A stretch of 64,000 bases of DNA from VBDM01 sp035519135 (GTDB taxonomy: Bacteria > Pseudomonadota > Gammaproteobacteria > Burkholderiales > SG8-39): positions 62,001 to 126,000 of the forward strand of contig DATIWX010000004.1 of assembly GCA_035519135.1 (NCBI GenBank). The letters are read 5' to 3'. The position numbers were made by a program, and so were the translations under genes. Numbering within the stretch: position 1 is the first letter of the stretch; every line of letters starts with the position of its first letter. Positions 44,338 to 53,829 of the stretch are shown piece after piece. A model generated the notes under the pieces. The model saw only the letters and a list, made by a program, of their open reading frames with translations, was not told the origin of the DNA and searched no databases.

Positions 44338-44910
44338 CTACTTCGACTCGGTGCCGGATTGGCCGGCCGCGGGCTGCTGCGAAGGCTCGGCAGGGGCTGA
44401 CGCAGGCGTGGAATCTGTCCTGCGCAATGATTCCAGAGGGACGCGCGGCCCGGCAGGTGGGTATCCGGCGGTATCGAGAAGCTCGTTGATTGCGCTTTCC
44501 CGGAAGCCGGTGTGAGACTGGGAACCGACGACCAGCAGCGGCAGATCTTCCCTGCCCGATATCTTCTTCATTTCGTCGATCTCCCTCTGCCCGACGACGC
44601 TCACTTCCCGGAAGGGCACCCCGCGCTTGACCAGCGATGCCCGCAGCTGGTCGCACGGTGAGCCGCAATCCGGCTGCGTGTACAACGTCACAGGGTAGTT
44701 TTTCGCCGCGACCTGCGTGGCGTAAGGGAGATCGACGTTTCCGGGGGCGGCGGAGCGGAAGTCTTTCCGCTGGATCTTCTTCGCCTGCGGAGGAGGCGGC
44801 GTCTGCGTGTAGTGGACCTGCCCCCGATCGTCTACCCAGCGATAGGTTTGTCCGACCGCGTCGCAGCAAGCGATCCAGAGAGCCGCGGCTGCAAACAGAT
44901 ACGCGCGCAT
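44338..44910 (-). CDS. Exported DUF4124 - glutaredoxin-like protein
   Basis: A 190-residue protein. A signal peptide (about 1-20) is followed by a DUF4124 domain (TYRWVDDRGQVHYTQTPPPP near 22-41) and a glutaredoxin-like domain with the motif TQPDCGSPCDQLRASLVKRG near 77-96. The active pair is Cys-x3-Cys, not the classical Cys-x2-Cys. LPLLVVGSQSHTGF near 132 gives the cis-proline region. The tail is Pro/Ser/Ala-rich. It probably acts in the periplasm, but redox activity is unproven. Confidence 0.8.
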   Translation of the reverse strand: MRAYLFAAAALWIACCDAVGQTYRWVDDRGQVHYTQTPPPPQAKKIQRKDFRSAAPGNVDLPYATQVAAKNYPVTLYTQPDCGSPCDQLRASLVKRGVPFREVSVVGQREIDEMKKISGREDLPLLVVGSQSHTGFRESAINELLDTAGYPPAGPRVPLESLRRTDSTPASAPAEPSQQPAAGQSGTESK

Positions 44911-44919
44911 GCTGAATCC

Positions 44920-46953
44920 TCAGTTGATCATACCATTGTGACGCAACAGGGCGTCGATCCTCGGCTCGCGTCCCCGAAACGCCTTGAACGACTCGATCGC
45001 GGGGCGGCTGCCGCCGACGGCGAGAATCTCGTCGCGAAATCGCGCGCCCGTGCCGGAATCGAAGACGCCGTTTTCCTCGAACATGCTGTACGCGTCGGCC
45101 GAGAGCACCTCCGCCCATTTGTAGCTGTAGTAGCCCGCCGCGTAGGCGCCGGAGAAGACGTGCGAAAAGTTGTTCAGGAAGCGGTTGTAGTCCGGCGGAA
45201 TCAACACGGCCACCCGTGCGCGGATCTCCTCGAGGAGCTGCAGCGGCGTCTTGGCACCCTCCGGATCGTAGTCGTCGTGCAGGTGCATGTCGACCAGCGC
45301 AAACTCGATCTGGCGCACTGTCTGCATCCCGCTCTGAAAATTCTTGGCCGCGATCATCTTGTCGAACAGGGAACGTGGCAACGGCGCTCCGTTGTCCGCG
45401 TGCGCGCTCATGCGCGAGAGCGAATCCCACTCCCAGCAGAAATTCTCCATGAATTGTGAAGGAAGCTCGACTGCGTCCCATTCGACACCACGTATCCCCG
45501 AGACGCCCGGGTCATCGACGCGCGAGAGCAGGTGATGCAGCCCATGACCGAACTCATGGAACAGAGTCATTACCTCGTCGTGCGTGAGCAGCGAGGGTCT
45601 GCCGTCGATCGGGGCCGGGAAGTTGCAAACGAGGTGGGCCACCGGAGCCTGAAGCTCCTCCGCGAGCCGTTGCCGCGTCATTACTTCGTCCATCCAGGCG
45701 CCGCCGCGCTTGGTCTCGCGGGAATAAGGGTCGAGGAAGAAGCGGCCGATCAGCGCGCCGCGGGGGTCGGTGATCCGGAAGAACTTCACATCCGGGTGCC
45801 AGGTCTCGGCTGTATCCGGGGTGATTCGAACTGCGTAGAGCGTCTCGACTAGGCGAAACATGCCTTCCAGCACCTTAGGCTCCGGAAAGTATTGCTTCAC
45901 CTCTTGATCGGAGAAGGCGTAGCGCTTCGCTCGCAACTTCTCCGAAGCAAACGCGATATCCCATGCACGCAGGTCCTGCAGACCGAGCTCGGCGTGCGCG
46001 AACTCCTGGAGCTCGGCGTAGTCTCTGCGGGCGTGCGGCAGGGCCCGTGCAGCGAGGTCCTCGAGGAAAACGAGCACGGCCTTGGGCGACTCCGCCATCT
46101 TTGGAACCATGGATAACCGCGCAAACGACTCGTAGCCCAGCAGCCGGGCCTTTTCCTTCCGCAATCGCAGCTCGCGTGTGATGAGAGAGGTGTTGTCGAG
46201 CTCAGGTCGGCCGAACTCGCTCGCCCGCGTAACGTGGGCGCGATACATTCGCTCCCGCAGACTGCGATTCTCGGCGTACTGCATCACCGGACCGTACGAC
46301 GGTGCGTGAAGGGTGAGCTTCCAGCCTTCCCGCCCTTCCTGGCGCGCGGCTTGCTGCGCTGCGTGCAGCACGTCGTCCGGGATCCCGCGCAAATCGGCCG
46401 GGGCGGTGACCAGTTCCGAAAACGCGTTGGTCGCATCGAGGAGATTCTCCGAGAATCTCGCCTCGAGGGCGGCCAGCTCCTCCTGAATCTCGGCAAAGCG
46501 TGCCTTCTTCCCCGGCTCCAGCTCCGCTCCCCCCAGGCGGTAGTCGCGCAAGCTGTTCTCCACGATTTTGCGCCGTGCCGGGGACAGGTCGTCGAATTCC
46601 AGCGACGCGCGGAGAGCCTTGAATTTTTCATACAGCTCGAGATTCTGGGAGAGCTCTGTGTAGTAGCGCGTCACCTTGGGCAGGTTGGCGTTGTACGCAT
46701 CGCGAATCGCCGCATTGTCGTCCACTGCATGCAGGTGGGCGACCACGCCCCAGGCGCGTCCCAATCGTTCGTTGGCGCCTTCCAGGGGCGCGGCGAAGGT
46801 GTCCCAGGATACGGGCGCGCCCTCTGCGCTAAGCGTGGCGATCAGCGCCCGGTTCCGCGCGAGCAGCTCGTCGATCGCGGGCGCGACGTGCTCGGGCCGG
46901 ATCGATCGATATCGCGGCAAGCGCGAAAAATCGAGCAACGGATTGTCGATCAT
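44920..46953 (-). CDS. prlC: Oligopeptidase A (M3 family zinc peptidase)
   Basis: A 677-residue cytoplasmic metallopeptidase that degrades signal peptides and short peptides. The zinc motif HEFGHGLHHLLSR (His-Glu-x2-His) lies near residue 466, with GVSGIRGVEWDAVELPSQFMEN (in part) beyond it carrying the third ligand. Length and N-terminal NPLLDFSRLPRYRSIRPEHV match OpdA/PrlC. It lies 39 bases downstream of folD on the same strand and 9 bases upstream of the DUF4124-glutaredoxin gene. Confidence 0.95.
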   Translation of the reverse strand: MIDNPLLDFSRLPRYRSIRPEHVAPAIDELLARNRALIATLSAEGAPVSWDTFAAPLEGANERLGRAWGVVAHLHAVDDNAAIRDAYNANLPKVTRYYTELSQNLELYEKFKALRASLEFDDLSPARRKIVENSLRDYRLGGAELEPGKKARFAEIQEELAALEARFSENLLDATNAFSELVTAPADLRGIPDDVLHAAQQAARQEGREGWKLTLHAPSYGPVMQYAENRSLRERMYRAHVTRASEFGRPELDNTSLITRELRLRKEKARLLGYESFARLSMVPKMAESPKAVLVFLEDLAARALPHARRDYAELQEFAHAELGLQDLRAWDIAFASEKLRAKRYAFSDQEVKQYFPEPKVLEGMFRLVETLYAVRITPDTAETWHPDVKFFRITDPRGALIGRFFLDPYSRETKRGGAWMDEVMTRQRLAEELQAPVAHLVCNFPAPIDGRPSLLTHDEVMTLFHEFGHGLHHLLSRVDDPGVSGIRGVEWDAVELPSQFMENFCWEWDSLSRMSAHADNGAPLPRSLFDKMIAAKNFQSGMQTVRQIEFALVDMHLHDDYDPEGAKTPLQLLEEIRARVAVLIPPDYNRFLNNFSHVFSGAYAAGYYSYKWAEVLSADAYSMFEENGVFDSGTGARFRDEILAVGGSRPAIESFKAFRGREPRIDALLRHNGMIN

Positions 46954-46992
46954 GTCGAGTCGTCGGACGCGTGGCAGGCGATGCGGGCCGTC

Positions 46993-47859
46993 TTACGGCG
47001 CCCGGCTGGCCGCGAGGGTCCGCTCAGCGGACGCTATGGTGTTCTCGAGCAGCATCGTGATCGTCATCGGACCTACTCCGCCCGGGACGGGCGTGACTCC
47101 CGCGGCCGTGCCCAGGAGGCTCTGGAAATCCACGTCGCCGGCGAGTTTTCCGTCGGCGACCCGGTTAATGCCGACGTCGATAACGATGGCTCCGGGTCTC
47201 ACCATTCCGGCCGTGATGAGTTTCGGTTTTCCCGCAGCTACGACCAGAATTTCCGCCTGACGCGTCATCGAGCCCAGATCCGGAGTCTTGGAGTTGCAGA
47301 TGGTGACCGTGGCACCCCTTTGCAGCAGAAGCAGCGCCATAGGTTTGCCGACGATGTTGCTGCGGCCGACAACTACGGCGTGCAGGCCTTCCGGGTTGAC
47401 TCCCTCGTGTTCGAGAAGTTTCATGATCCCGAGCGGGGTGCAGGGCACGAAGCGTGGATGACCGATGGCGAGCAGCCCGACGTTCGCCGGATGGAAACCG
47501 TCGACATCCTTCAGCGGGCTGATCGCCTCGAACACCCGCTCCGCCGTGAAGCCGGCTGGCAGCGGCAGCTGGACCAGAATGCCGTGTACCCGCGGATCGT
47601 TGTTGAGAATCCTGATCTGCCCCAGAAGGGTCGATTCGTCCGCGGTATCCGGCAGCTGGATATCCTGCGAGTAGATGCCGGCTTCACCGCAGGCCTTGAT
47701 CTTGTTCCGAATGTAGACGCTCGATGCCGGGTGGCTGCCGACTCGGATGACGGCCAGCCCAGCGCGTACCCCGTTCGCGGCGAGGGCCGCGACGCGCTTG
47801 AGGAGCCCTACACGAAGCTCGCGCGCGATGGCGTTACCGTCGATGGTGCGAGTCTGCAT
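46993..47859 (-). CDS. folD: Methylenetetrahydrofolate dehydrogenase / cyclohydrolase
   Basis: A 288-residue bifunctional one-carbon enzyme. VGSHPASSVYIRNKIKACGEAG near 40-61 contains the catalytic Tyr-x3-Lys, ILVQLPLPAGF near 95-105, DVDGFHPANVGLLA near 118-131, and the NADP site VVGRSNIVGKPMALLL near 163-178. TPVPGGVGPMT near 258-268 is the family C-terminal signature. It is divergent from aceE across 159 bases. Confidence 0.96.
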   Translation of the reverse strand: MQTRTIDGNAIARELRVGLLKRVAALAANGVRAGLAVIRVGSHPASSVYIRNKIKACGEAGIYSQDIQLPDTADESTLLGQIRILNNDPRVHGILVQLPLPAGFTAERVFEAISPLKDVDGFHPANVGLLAIGHPRFVPCTPLGIMKLLEHEGVNPEGLHAVVVGRSNIVGKPMALLLLQRGATVTICNSKTPDLGSMTRQAEILVVAAGKPKLITAGMVRPGAIVIDVGINRVADGKLAGDVDFQSLLGTAAGVTPVPGGVGPMTITMLLENTIASAERTLAASRAP

Positions 47860-47891
47860 GGGAAAATCAATGCGCTGGAGAGGTCAGCAAT

Positions 47892-47897
47892 TATAAT
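47892..47897 (+). promoter_or_regulatory. Possible -10 box of the aceE operon
   Basis: A perfect TATAAT 122 bases upstream of the aceE ATG in the folD-aceE divergent gap. It would give a leader of about 115 bases that contains the phased repeats at 47939-47977. No clear -35. Confidence 0.45.
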
Positions 47898-47938
47898 GGG
47901 CCGTCGCCGATTGATCCTGCGGAGCGGGCGGGGTAAGC

Positions 47939-47977
47939 TTCGCGCAGGTTCGCGCAGCTTCGATCAGGGTTCGCGCA
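47939..47977 (+). repeat. Phased short direct repeats in the aceE leader
   Basis: TTCGCGCA occurs at 47939, 47949 and 47970, with a degenerate copy TTCGATCA at 47959, so units recur every 10-11 bases. Weaker similar units (CGCCAAG, GCGCCAAAG) continue toward 48000. Confidence 0.7.
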
Positions 47978-48018
47978 AGTCCGCCAAGCCGCGCCAAAGA
48001 GCGCTCAGAGGAAACGTC

Positions 48019-50700
48019 ATGTCTGCGCTGCCAGAATTCCCCGCCACAAACGATCCCGACGCTCTCGAGACCCAGGAGTGGCTCGATGCGCTGGGAGCGG
48101 TCCTCGAACGCGAGGGCCCGGACCGGGCCCACTACCTGCTGGAAAAACTGGTCGACAAGGCCCGGCGCTCGGGCGCGCACATCCCGTTCTCGCTCAATAC
48201 CGCCTACCTGAACACCATCCCGGTGCACATGGAGGAGCGCTCCCCTGGGGACCATGCACTCGAAGAGCGCATCCGCTCGTTTTGCCGCTGGAACGCCATG
48301 GTCATGGTTGCCAGGGCGAACAAGTCCGACGACGAGCTTGGCGGTCATATCGCGAGCTTCGCCTCGGTGGGAACGCTGTTCGGCATCGGCTTCAATCACT
48401 TCTGGCATGCCCCACACGAAGGGCATGGCGGTGACTTGATCTACTTCCAGGGGCATTCGTCTCCCGGAATCTATGCTCGCGCGTACATGGAAGGCCGGCT
48501 CACTGAAGCGCAGATCCTGAATTTCCGCCGGGAAGTCGATGGCGGAGGCGTCTCGTCCTACCCACATCCCTGGCTGATGCCCGATTTCTGGCAATTCCCC
48601 ACCGTTTCAATGGGACTGGGGCCGATACAGGGCATCTACATGGCGAGGTTCCTGAAGTATCTGCACGCCCGAGGGCTCGCCGACACCGCCAATCGCAAGG
48701 TGTGGGTGTTCTGTGGCGACGGAGAAATGGACGAGCCCGAGTCACTCGGCGCGATCGGCCTCGCCGCGCGCGAGAAGCTCGACAATCTCATCTTCGTGGT
48801 CAACTGCAACCTGCAGCGCCTCGATGGCCCGGTTCGCGGCAACGGCAAGATCATCCAGGAGCTCGAGGCTGACTTCCGCGGCGCCGGATGGAATGTCATC
48901 AAGCTTATCTGGGGGTCGTACTGGGACCCCCTGTTTGCCCGCGATATCGAAGGACGGCTGCTGCGCATCATGGAAGACACGGTCGACGGCGAGTATCAGA
49001 ACTACAAGGCGAACGACGGTGCCTTCGTGCGCAAGAATTTTTTCGGCAAGGACCCGAAGGTGCTGGAGATGGTTTCGCGCATGACCGACGAGGACATCTG
49101 GCGCCTCAACCGCGGCGGCCACGATCCCCACAAGATCTATGCCGCATACGCCTCCGCGGTCAAGCACAAAGACCAGCCCACGGTGATCCTCGCGAAGACC
49201 ATCAAGGGCTACGGATTGGGCAAGCAGGGCCAGGCGAAAAATCCAACCCATCAGCTCAAGAAAGTCGATATCGCCACGATCCGTGAGATGCGCGATCGCT
49301 TCAACGTGCCCATCCCGGATGACAAGCTCGAGGAGCTTCCGCTCTACAAGCCCAAGGATGACGATCCGGTCATGGTCTACCTGCACGCGCGCAGAAAGGC
49401 GCTCGGCGGTTACCTGCCCCAGCGCCGTCGCAGCTCCGACAGCCCGCCTGCCGTGCCGCCTCTCGAGACATTCGAGCCCCTGCTGAAGGGCTCGGAGGGC
49501 CGCGAGATTTCCACGACCATGGCTTTCGTGCGGCTGCTGACGCTGCTCGTCCGCGACAAGGGGATCGGCAGGCACATCGTGCCCATCGTCCCCGACGAAG
49601 CGCGCACTTTCGGCATGGAAGGTATGTTCCGGCAGCTGGGCATCTATTCCTCCGAGGGCCAGAAATACGAGCCGGTTGATCGCGACCAGGTGATGTACTA
49701 CCGCGAAGACAAGGCCGGCCAGATCCTTGAGGAAGGCATCAACGAGGCCGGATCATTCTCTTCATGGATCGCCGCGGCCACCTCGTACAGCCATTCCAAT
49801 CTCGCGATGGTGCCGTTTTTTATCTTCTACTCGATGTTCGGCATGCAGCGGGTGGGTGACCTGGTCTGGGCCGCGGGGGACCAGCGGGCGCGCGGCTTCC
49901 TTCTCGGAGCGACCGCGGGCCGCACGACCTTGAACGGCGAGGGGCTGCAGCACGAGGACGGGCACAGCCACGTACTCTCCTCGGTCGTTCCCAATTGCGT
50001 TTCCTACGATCCCACCTTTGGCTACGAGGTGGCGGTCATCATCCAGGACGGCCTGAGGCGCATGGTTGCCGAGCAGGAGGACGTCTTCTACTACATCACG
50101 GTAATGAACGAGAACTACGAGCATCCGGCGATGCCCGCGGGCGCGGAGCAGGCGATCCTCAAGGGTCTGTACCTGTTTCGCGAAGGATCGAAGAAGAAGG
50201 CGCGCGTGCAGCTGCTCGGCTCGGGGACGATCATGCGGGAAGTCATCGCGGCGGGCGAGCTGCTCGAGACCGACTGGGGCGTGGCTGCCGACATCTGGAG
50301 CGCGACCAGCATGACGGAGTTGCGCCGCGACGGGCTCGCCGCCGAGCGCTGGAATATGCTGCACCCGGAGGCCAAGCCCCGCGTTCCCTACGTAAGTCAA
50401 TGCCTCGAGATGCGGGCCGGTCCGGTCGTCGCCGCGACCGACTACATCAAGACGTTCGCAGAGCAGATCCGTCCGTTCCTTCCCAGGGACCGGGTCTACA
50501 AGGTGCTCGGCACCGACGGTTTTGGCCGCTCCGACTCCCGCGCAAAATTGCGCGCCTTCTTCGAGGTCGATCGCCACTACGTGACAGTCGCGGCACTTGC
50601 GGCGCTCGCTGAAGGCGGAGAGATCAAGGCGAAGGTGGTTGCCGAGGCCATCGGCAAGTACGGCCTCGACCCTGAAAAACCCAATCCGGTGACGGTTTAG
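48019..50700 (+). CDS. aceE: Pyruvate dehydrogenase E1 component (homodimeric type)
   Basis: An 893-residue thiamine-diphosphate enzyme of the PDH complex. I start at ATG 48019 behind AGAGGAAA; the frame is open further left but lies antisense to folD and prlC. SLNTAYLNTIPVHME near 53-67, the thiamine motif GDGEMDEPES near 234-243 ending in the metal-binding Asn of VNCNLQRLDGPVRGN, and the transketolase-like C-terminal half with ILEEGINEAGSFSSWIAAATSY near 575 are typical. It is the first gene of aceE-aceF-lpdA-rpiA. It converts pyruvate to acetyl-lipoyl on AceF. Confidence 0.97.
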   Translation: MSALPEFPATNDPDALETQEWLDALGAVLEREGPDRAHYLLEKLVDKARRSGAHIPFSLNTAYLNTIPVHMEERSPGDHALEERIRSFCRWNAMVMVARANKSDDELGGHIASFASVGTLFGIGFNHFWHAPHEGHGGDLIYFQGHSSPGIYARAYMEGRLTEAQILNFRREVDGGGVSSYPHPWLMPDFWQFPTVSMGLGPIQGIYMARFLKYLHARGLADTANRKVWVFCGDGEMDEPESLGAIGLAAREKLDNLIFVVNCNLQRLDGPVRGNGKIIQELEADFRGAGWNVIKLIWGSYWDPLFARDIEGRLLRIMEDTVDGEYQNYKANDGAFVRKNFFGKDPKVLEMVSRMTDEDIWRLNRGGHDPHKIYAAYASAVKHKDQPTVILAKTIKGYGLGKQGQAKNPTHQLKKVDIATIREMRDRFNVPIPDDKLEELPLYKPKDDDPVMVYLHARRKALGGYLPQRRRSSDSPPAVPPLETFEPLLKGSEGREISTTMAFVRLLTLLVRDKGIGRHIVPIVPDEARTFGMEGMFRQLGIYSSEGQKYEPVDRDQVMYYREDKAGQILEEGINEAGSFSSWIAAATSYSHSNLAMVPFFIFYSMFGMQRVGDLVWAAGDQRARGFLLGATAGRTTLNGEGLQHEDGHSHVLSSVVPNCVSYDPTFGYEVAVIIQDGLRRMVAEQEDVFYYITVMNENYEHPAMPAGAEQAILKGLYLFREGSKKKARVQLLGSGTIMREVIAAGELLETDWGVAADIWSATSMTELRRDGLAAERWNMLHPEAKPRVPYVSQCLEMRAGPVVAATDYIKTFAEQIRPFLPRDRVYKVLGTDGFGRSDSRAKLRAFFEVDRHYVTVAALAALAEGGEIKAKVVAEAIGKYGLDPEKPNPVTV

Positions 50701-50762
50701 GCTGACCGGCCTGCCGCGGCGGTTTGATCCGACAGGTCCTCCGCGATTTCTGATTGCAAGCG

Positions 50763-52076
50763 ATGGCTACGACAAGAGAAGTTTCAGTACCCGACATCGG
50801 CGACTTCAAAAACGTCGCCGTCATCGAGATCCTCGTGAAGGCGGGCGACACCGTCCGGCCCGAGCAGTCGCTCATCACGGTCGAATCGGACAAGGCGACG
50901 ATGGAGATTCCCTCGCCGGCGGCGGGTGTGGTGAAGGAGCTGCGTGTCAAAGCGGGCGACAAGGTCTCGCAAGGGAGTCTCATATTGCTGCTCGATGCCG
51001 CCGCGGCACCGGCGGCCCCGGCTACGAAACAGGTGTTTGAGCCTGCGGCGGCGCCCACCTCGCCGGCGCCGCCGCGGGTCGCTCCCGCGGGAGCGCCGGT
51101 AGTCCCCATCGTCAGGCCGGAGCCGGCACCTCGCGAGATGGCGCGTACGCCTGGATCCGTGCCGCACGCGAGTCCCTCTATACGCAAGTTCGCCCGCGAG
51201 CTCGGCGTCGATCTGCTGCGCGTCACAGGTTCCGGCCCGAAGGGGCGCATCACCCAGGGCGACGTGCAGGAATTCGTAAAGGGCGTGATGCGCGGAGCCC
51301 CGGCTGCGCCCACGGCGGTGCCGCGCGGCGGGCTGTCGCTCGACTTGCCGGAATGGCCGGAGGTGGATTTCGGGAAATTCGGCCCGATCGAAGAGAAGCC
51401 GCTGTCGCGCGTCAGGAAGCTCTCGGGCAGATTCCTGCACCGCAACTGGGTTTCCATTCCGCACGTCACCCAGCACGACGAGGCGGACATCACCGAGCTC
51501 GAGGCTTTCCGCAAGGAGAACGCCCAGGTGGCGGAAAAGGGCGGCTTCAAGCTCACCATGCTCGCGTTTCTGGTCAAGGCATCGGTAAACGCGCTCAAGG
51601 AGTTTCCGGAGTTCAACGCTTCGCTCGACAAGACGGGCGATAAGTTGATCGTCAAGAAGTACTATCACATCGGGGTCGCGGTAGACACGCCAGACGGGCT
51701 GCTGGTGCCGGTGATCAAGGATGCGGACCGCAAGGGGGTCTTCGATCTAGCCAAGGAACTGGCCGAGATCTCCAAGGCCGCGCGGGAGAAGAAACTCAAG
51801 CCCGATGCCATGCGAGGCGGCACCTTCAGCATTTCCAGCCTGGGCGGGATCGGCGGCACTTCCTTCACGCCCATCATCAATGCGCCCGAGGTCGCGATTC
51901 TCGGGGTGGCACGGTCGCAGATGCGGCCGGTCTACCGGGACGGTGCCTTCGTGCCGCGCCTGATGCTGCCGCTGTCGCTTGCTTACGACCACCGTGTCAT
52001 AGACGGTGCGGCCGGGGCACGCTTCACCACCTATCTTGCGTCGGTCCTGTCCGACATCCGCCGCACACTACTGTGA
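50763..52076 (+). CDS. aceF: Dihydrolipoyllysine-residue acetyltransferase (PDH E2)
   Basis: A 437-residue E2 core protein, read from ATG 50763. One N-terminal lipoyl domain (VPDIGDF at 9-15, lipoyl Lys44 in ESDKATMEIP) is followed by an Ala/Pro-rich linker (about 82-135), a peripheral subunit-binding domain (HASPSIRKFARELGVDL near 138-154) and the catalytic domain ending with YDHRVIDGAAGA, containing the His-x3-Asp-Gly acetyltransfer site. A single lipoyl domain is fewer than the three of E. coli AceF. It is followed by lpdA. Confidence 0.96.
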   Translation: MATTREVSVPDIGDFKNVAVIEILVKAGDTVRPEQSLITVESDKATMEIPSPAAGVVKELRVKAGDKVSQGSLILLLDAAAAPAAPATKQVFEPAAAPTSPAPPRVAPAGAPVVPIVRPEPAPREMARTPGSVPHASPSIRKFARELGVDLLRVTGSGPKGRITQGDVQEFVKGVMRGAPAAPTAVPRGGLSLDLPEWPEVDFGKFGPIEEKPLSRVRKLSGRFLHRNWVSIPHVTQHDEADITELEAFRKENAQVAEKGGFKLTMLAFLVKASVNALKEFPEFNASLDKTGDKLIVKKYYHIGVAVDTPDGLLVPVIKDADRKGVFDLAKELAEISKAAREKKLKPDAMRGGTFSISSLGGIGGTSFTPIINAPEVAILGVARSQMRPVYRDGAFVPRLMLPLSLAYDHRVIDGAAGARFTTYLASVLSDIRRTLL

Positions 52077-52092
52077 GGCCGGCGTGCCACAG

Positions 52093-53829
52093 ATGATCGA
52101 AGTGAAGGTGCCGGACATCGGCGATTTCAAAGACGTCGACGTCATCGAGGTGCTGGTCAAGCCGGGGGACCGGGTGGGCAAGGAAGCTTCGCTCATCACG
52201 CTCGAGTCGGACAAGGCGACCATGGAGATCCCGTCGTCGCATGCCGGCACGGTGAGGGAGTTGCGGGTCAGGATCGGAGACAAGGTATCCACGGGTTCGA
52301 TTGTCCTGCTGCTCGAGGCGGAGGAGGCATCGGCGCAAGCGGCGCAGCGGCCGACGAAGGTGCCCGAAGCGCCGAAGCCCGCCCCCGCGGCCCCCATTGT
52401 GGCAACTGGAGGCGCAGATCTGCATGCCGAAGTTGTCGTGCTCGGCTCCGGCCCCGGCGGCTACACCGCCGCGTTCCGAGCAGCGGATCTCGGCAAGAGC
52501 GTCGTTCTCGTGGAGCGCTACCCGAGCCTGGGCGGGGTGTGCACCAACGTAGGCTGCATTCCTTCGAAAGCCTTGCTTCACGTCGCACGCGTGATCACTG
52601 AAGCCGAGGAGACCGCCGAGGCCGGTGTCGCGTTCGGCAAGCCGGTGATCGACGTCGCCAAGCTGCGGGCCTGGAAGGACGATGTCGTGGGCAAGGGAAC
52701 GAAAGGCATCGCAGGTCTGGCACGGCAGCGCAAGGTCACCGTGCTCGAGGGGGCCGGCACGTTCGAATCACCCAAGACTCTGCTCGTAAAGGCGAAGGAC
52801 GGCAAGACGACCCGCATCGCATTCGATCATTGCATTGTCGCTGCTGGCTCGTCGGTCGCCCGCATCCCCGGTTTTCCCTACGATGATCCGCGCCTGATGG
52901 ACTCGACCGGCGCGCTCGAGCTTCCCGACGTCCCGAAGCGCCTCCTGGTCATCGGCGGCGGGATCATCGGCCTGGAGATGGCCTGCGTATACGATGCGCT
53001 CGGCTCGAAGGTCACCGTTGTCGAACTGCTCGACGGTCTCATTCCCGGTGCCGACCGAGACCTTATCCGGCCGCTGGAGAAACGCATCCGAGCGCGCTAC
53101 GAGGCGATCCTCCTGAAGACCAAGGTGGCCAGGCTCGAGCCGCAGAAGGCGGGACTGCTCGCGACATTCGAGGGCGCGGGGGCGCCTGAGCCGCAGGTCT
53201 ACGATCGCGTGCTCCTGGCCGTCGGCCGCCGGCCGAACGGGCGCGAGATCGGCGCGGAGGCGGCGGGCGTGACAGTGAACGAGCGCGGCTTCATCCCCGT
53301 GGACAAGCAATGCCGTACCAATGTGCCGCACATTCTCGCGATCGGCGATATCGTCGGCGAGCCGATGCTCGCGCACAAGGCAAGCCACGAAGCGAAGGTC
53401 GCGGCGGAAGTGATCGCTGGCCATAAAGTTGCATTCGACGCCCGGACCATTCCGTCGGTTGCCTATACCGATCCCGAGGTGGCATGGATGGGCCTCACCG
53501 AAACGGAGGCTGCGAAGAAGGGCATCGCATACGAAAAAGCGAGCTTTCCGTGGGCCGCGTCCGGACGAGCGCGCTCCATCGGCAGGACCGAGGGCAGCAC
53601 CAAGTTGCTCTACGACCCCGCCTCGAAGCGCATCCTCGGCGCTGGCATGGTCGGCCCCAACGCCGGCGAGCTGATCGCGGAAACGGTGCTCGCGCTGGAG
53701 ATGGGCAGCGACATGGACGACATAGCGCTCACCATCCATCCGCACCCGACGCTTTCGGAAACGCCGGGCTTCGCCGCAGAAATGGCACTGGGCAGCATCA
53801 CCGATCTCTACGTTCCGCGGAAAAAGTGA
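52093..53829 (+). CDS. lpdA: Dihydrolipoamide dehydrogenase with N-terminal lipoyl domain
   Basis: A 578-residue E3 subunit. Residues 1-80 form a lipoyl domain (VPDIGDF, lipoyl Lys41 in ESDKATMEIP) joined by an Ala/Pro linker to the flavoprotein: FAD motif VLGSGPGGYTAAFRAADLG near 116-134, redox disulfide GGVCTNVGCIPSK near 150-162, NAD motif VIGGGIIGLEMA near 286, and the active-site HPHPTLSE near 551. The extra lipoyl domain is a known feature of betaproteobacterial PDH operons. ATG 52093 or GTG 52084 could be the start. Its stop overlaps rpiA. Confidence 0.95.
   Translation: MIEVKVPDIGDFKDVDVIEVLVKPGDRVGKEASLITLESDKATMEIPSSHAGTVRELRVRIGDKVSTGSIVLLLEAEEASAQAAQRPTKVPEAPKPAPAAPIVATGGADLHAEVVVLGSGPGGYTAAFRAADLGKSVVLVERYPSLGGVCTNVGCIPSKALLHVARVITEAEETAEAGVAFGKPVIDVAKLRAWKDDVVGKGTKGIAGLARQRKVTVLEGAGTFESPKTLLVKAKDGKTTRIAFDHCIVAAGSSVARIPGFPYDDPRLMDSTGALELPDVPKRLLVIGGGIIGLEMACVYDALGSKVTVVELLDGLIPGADRDLIRPLEKRIRARYEAILLKTKVARLEPQKAGLLATFEGAGAPEPQVYDRVLLAVGRRPNGREIGAEAAGVTVNERGFIPVDKQCRTNVPHILAIGDIVGEPMLAHKASHEAKVAAEVIAGHKVAFDARTIPSVAYTDPEVAWMGLTETEAAKKGIAYEKASFPWAASGRARSIGRTEGSTKLLYDPASKRILGAGMVGPNAGELIAETVLALEMGSDMDDIALTIHPHPTLSETPGFAAEMALGSITDLYVPRKK

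Noticed and set aside
46234..48018. Leftward extension of the aceE frame to about 1488 codons
   Set aside because: The extra part is antisense to prlC and folD; the ribosome site and family N-terminus place the start at 48019.
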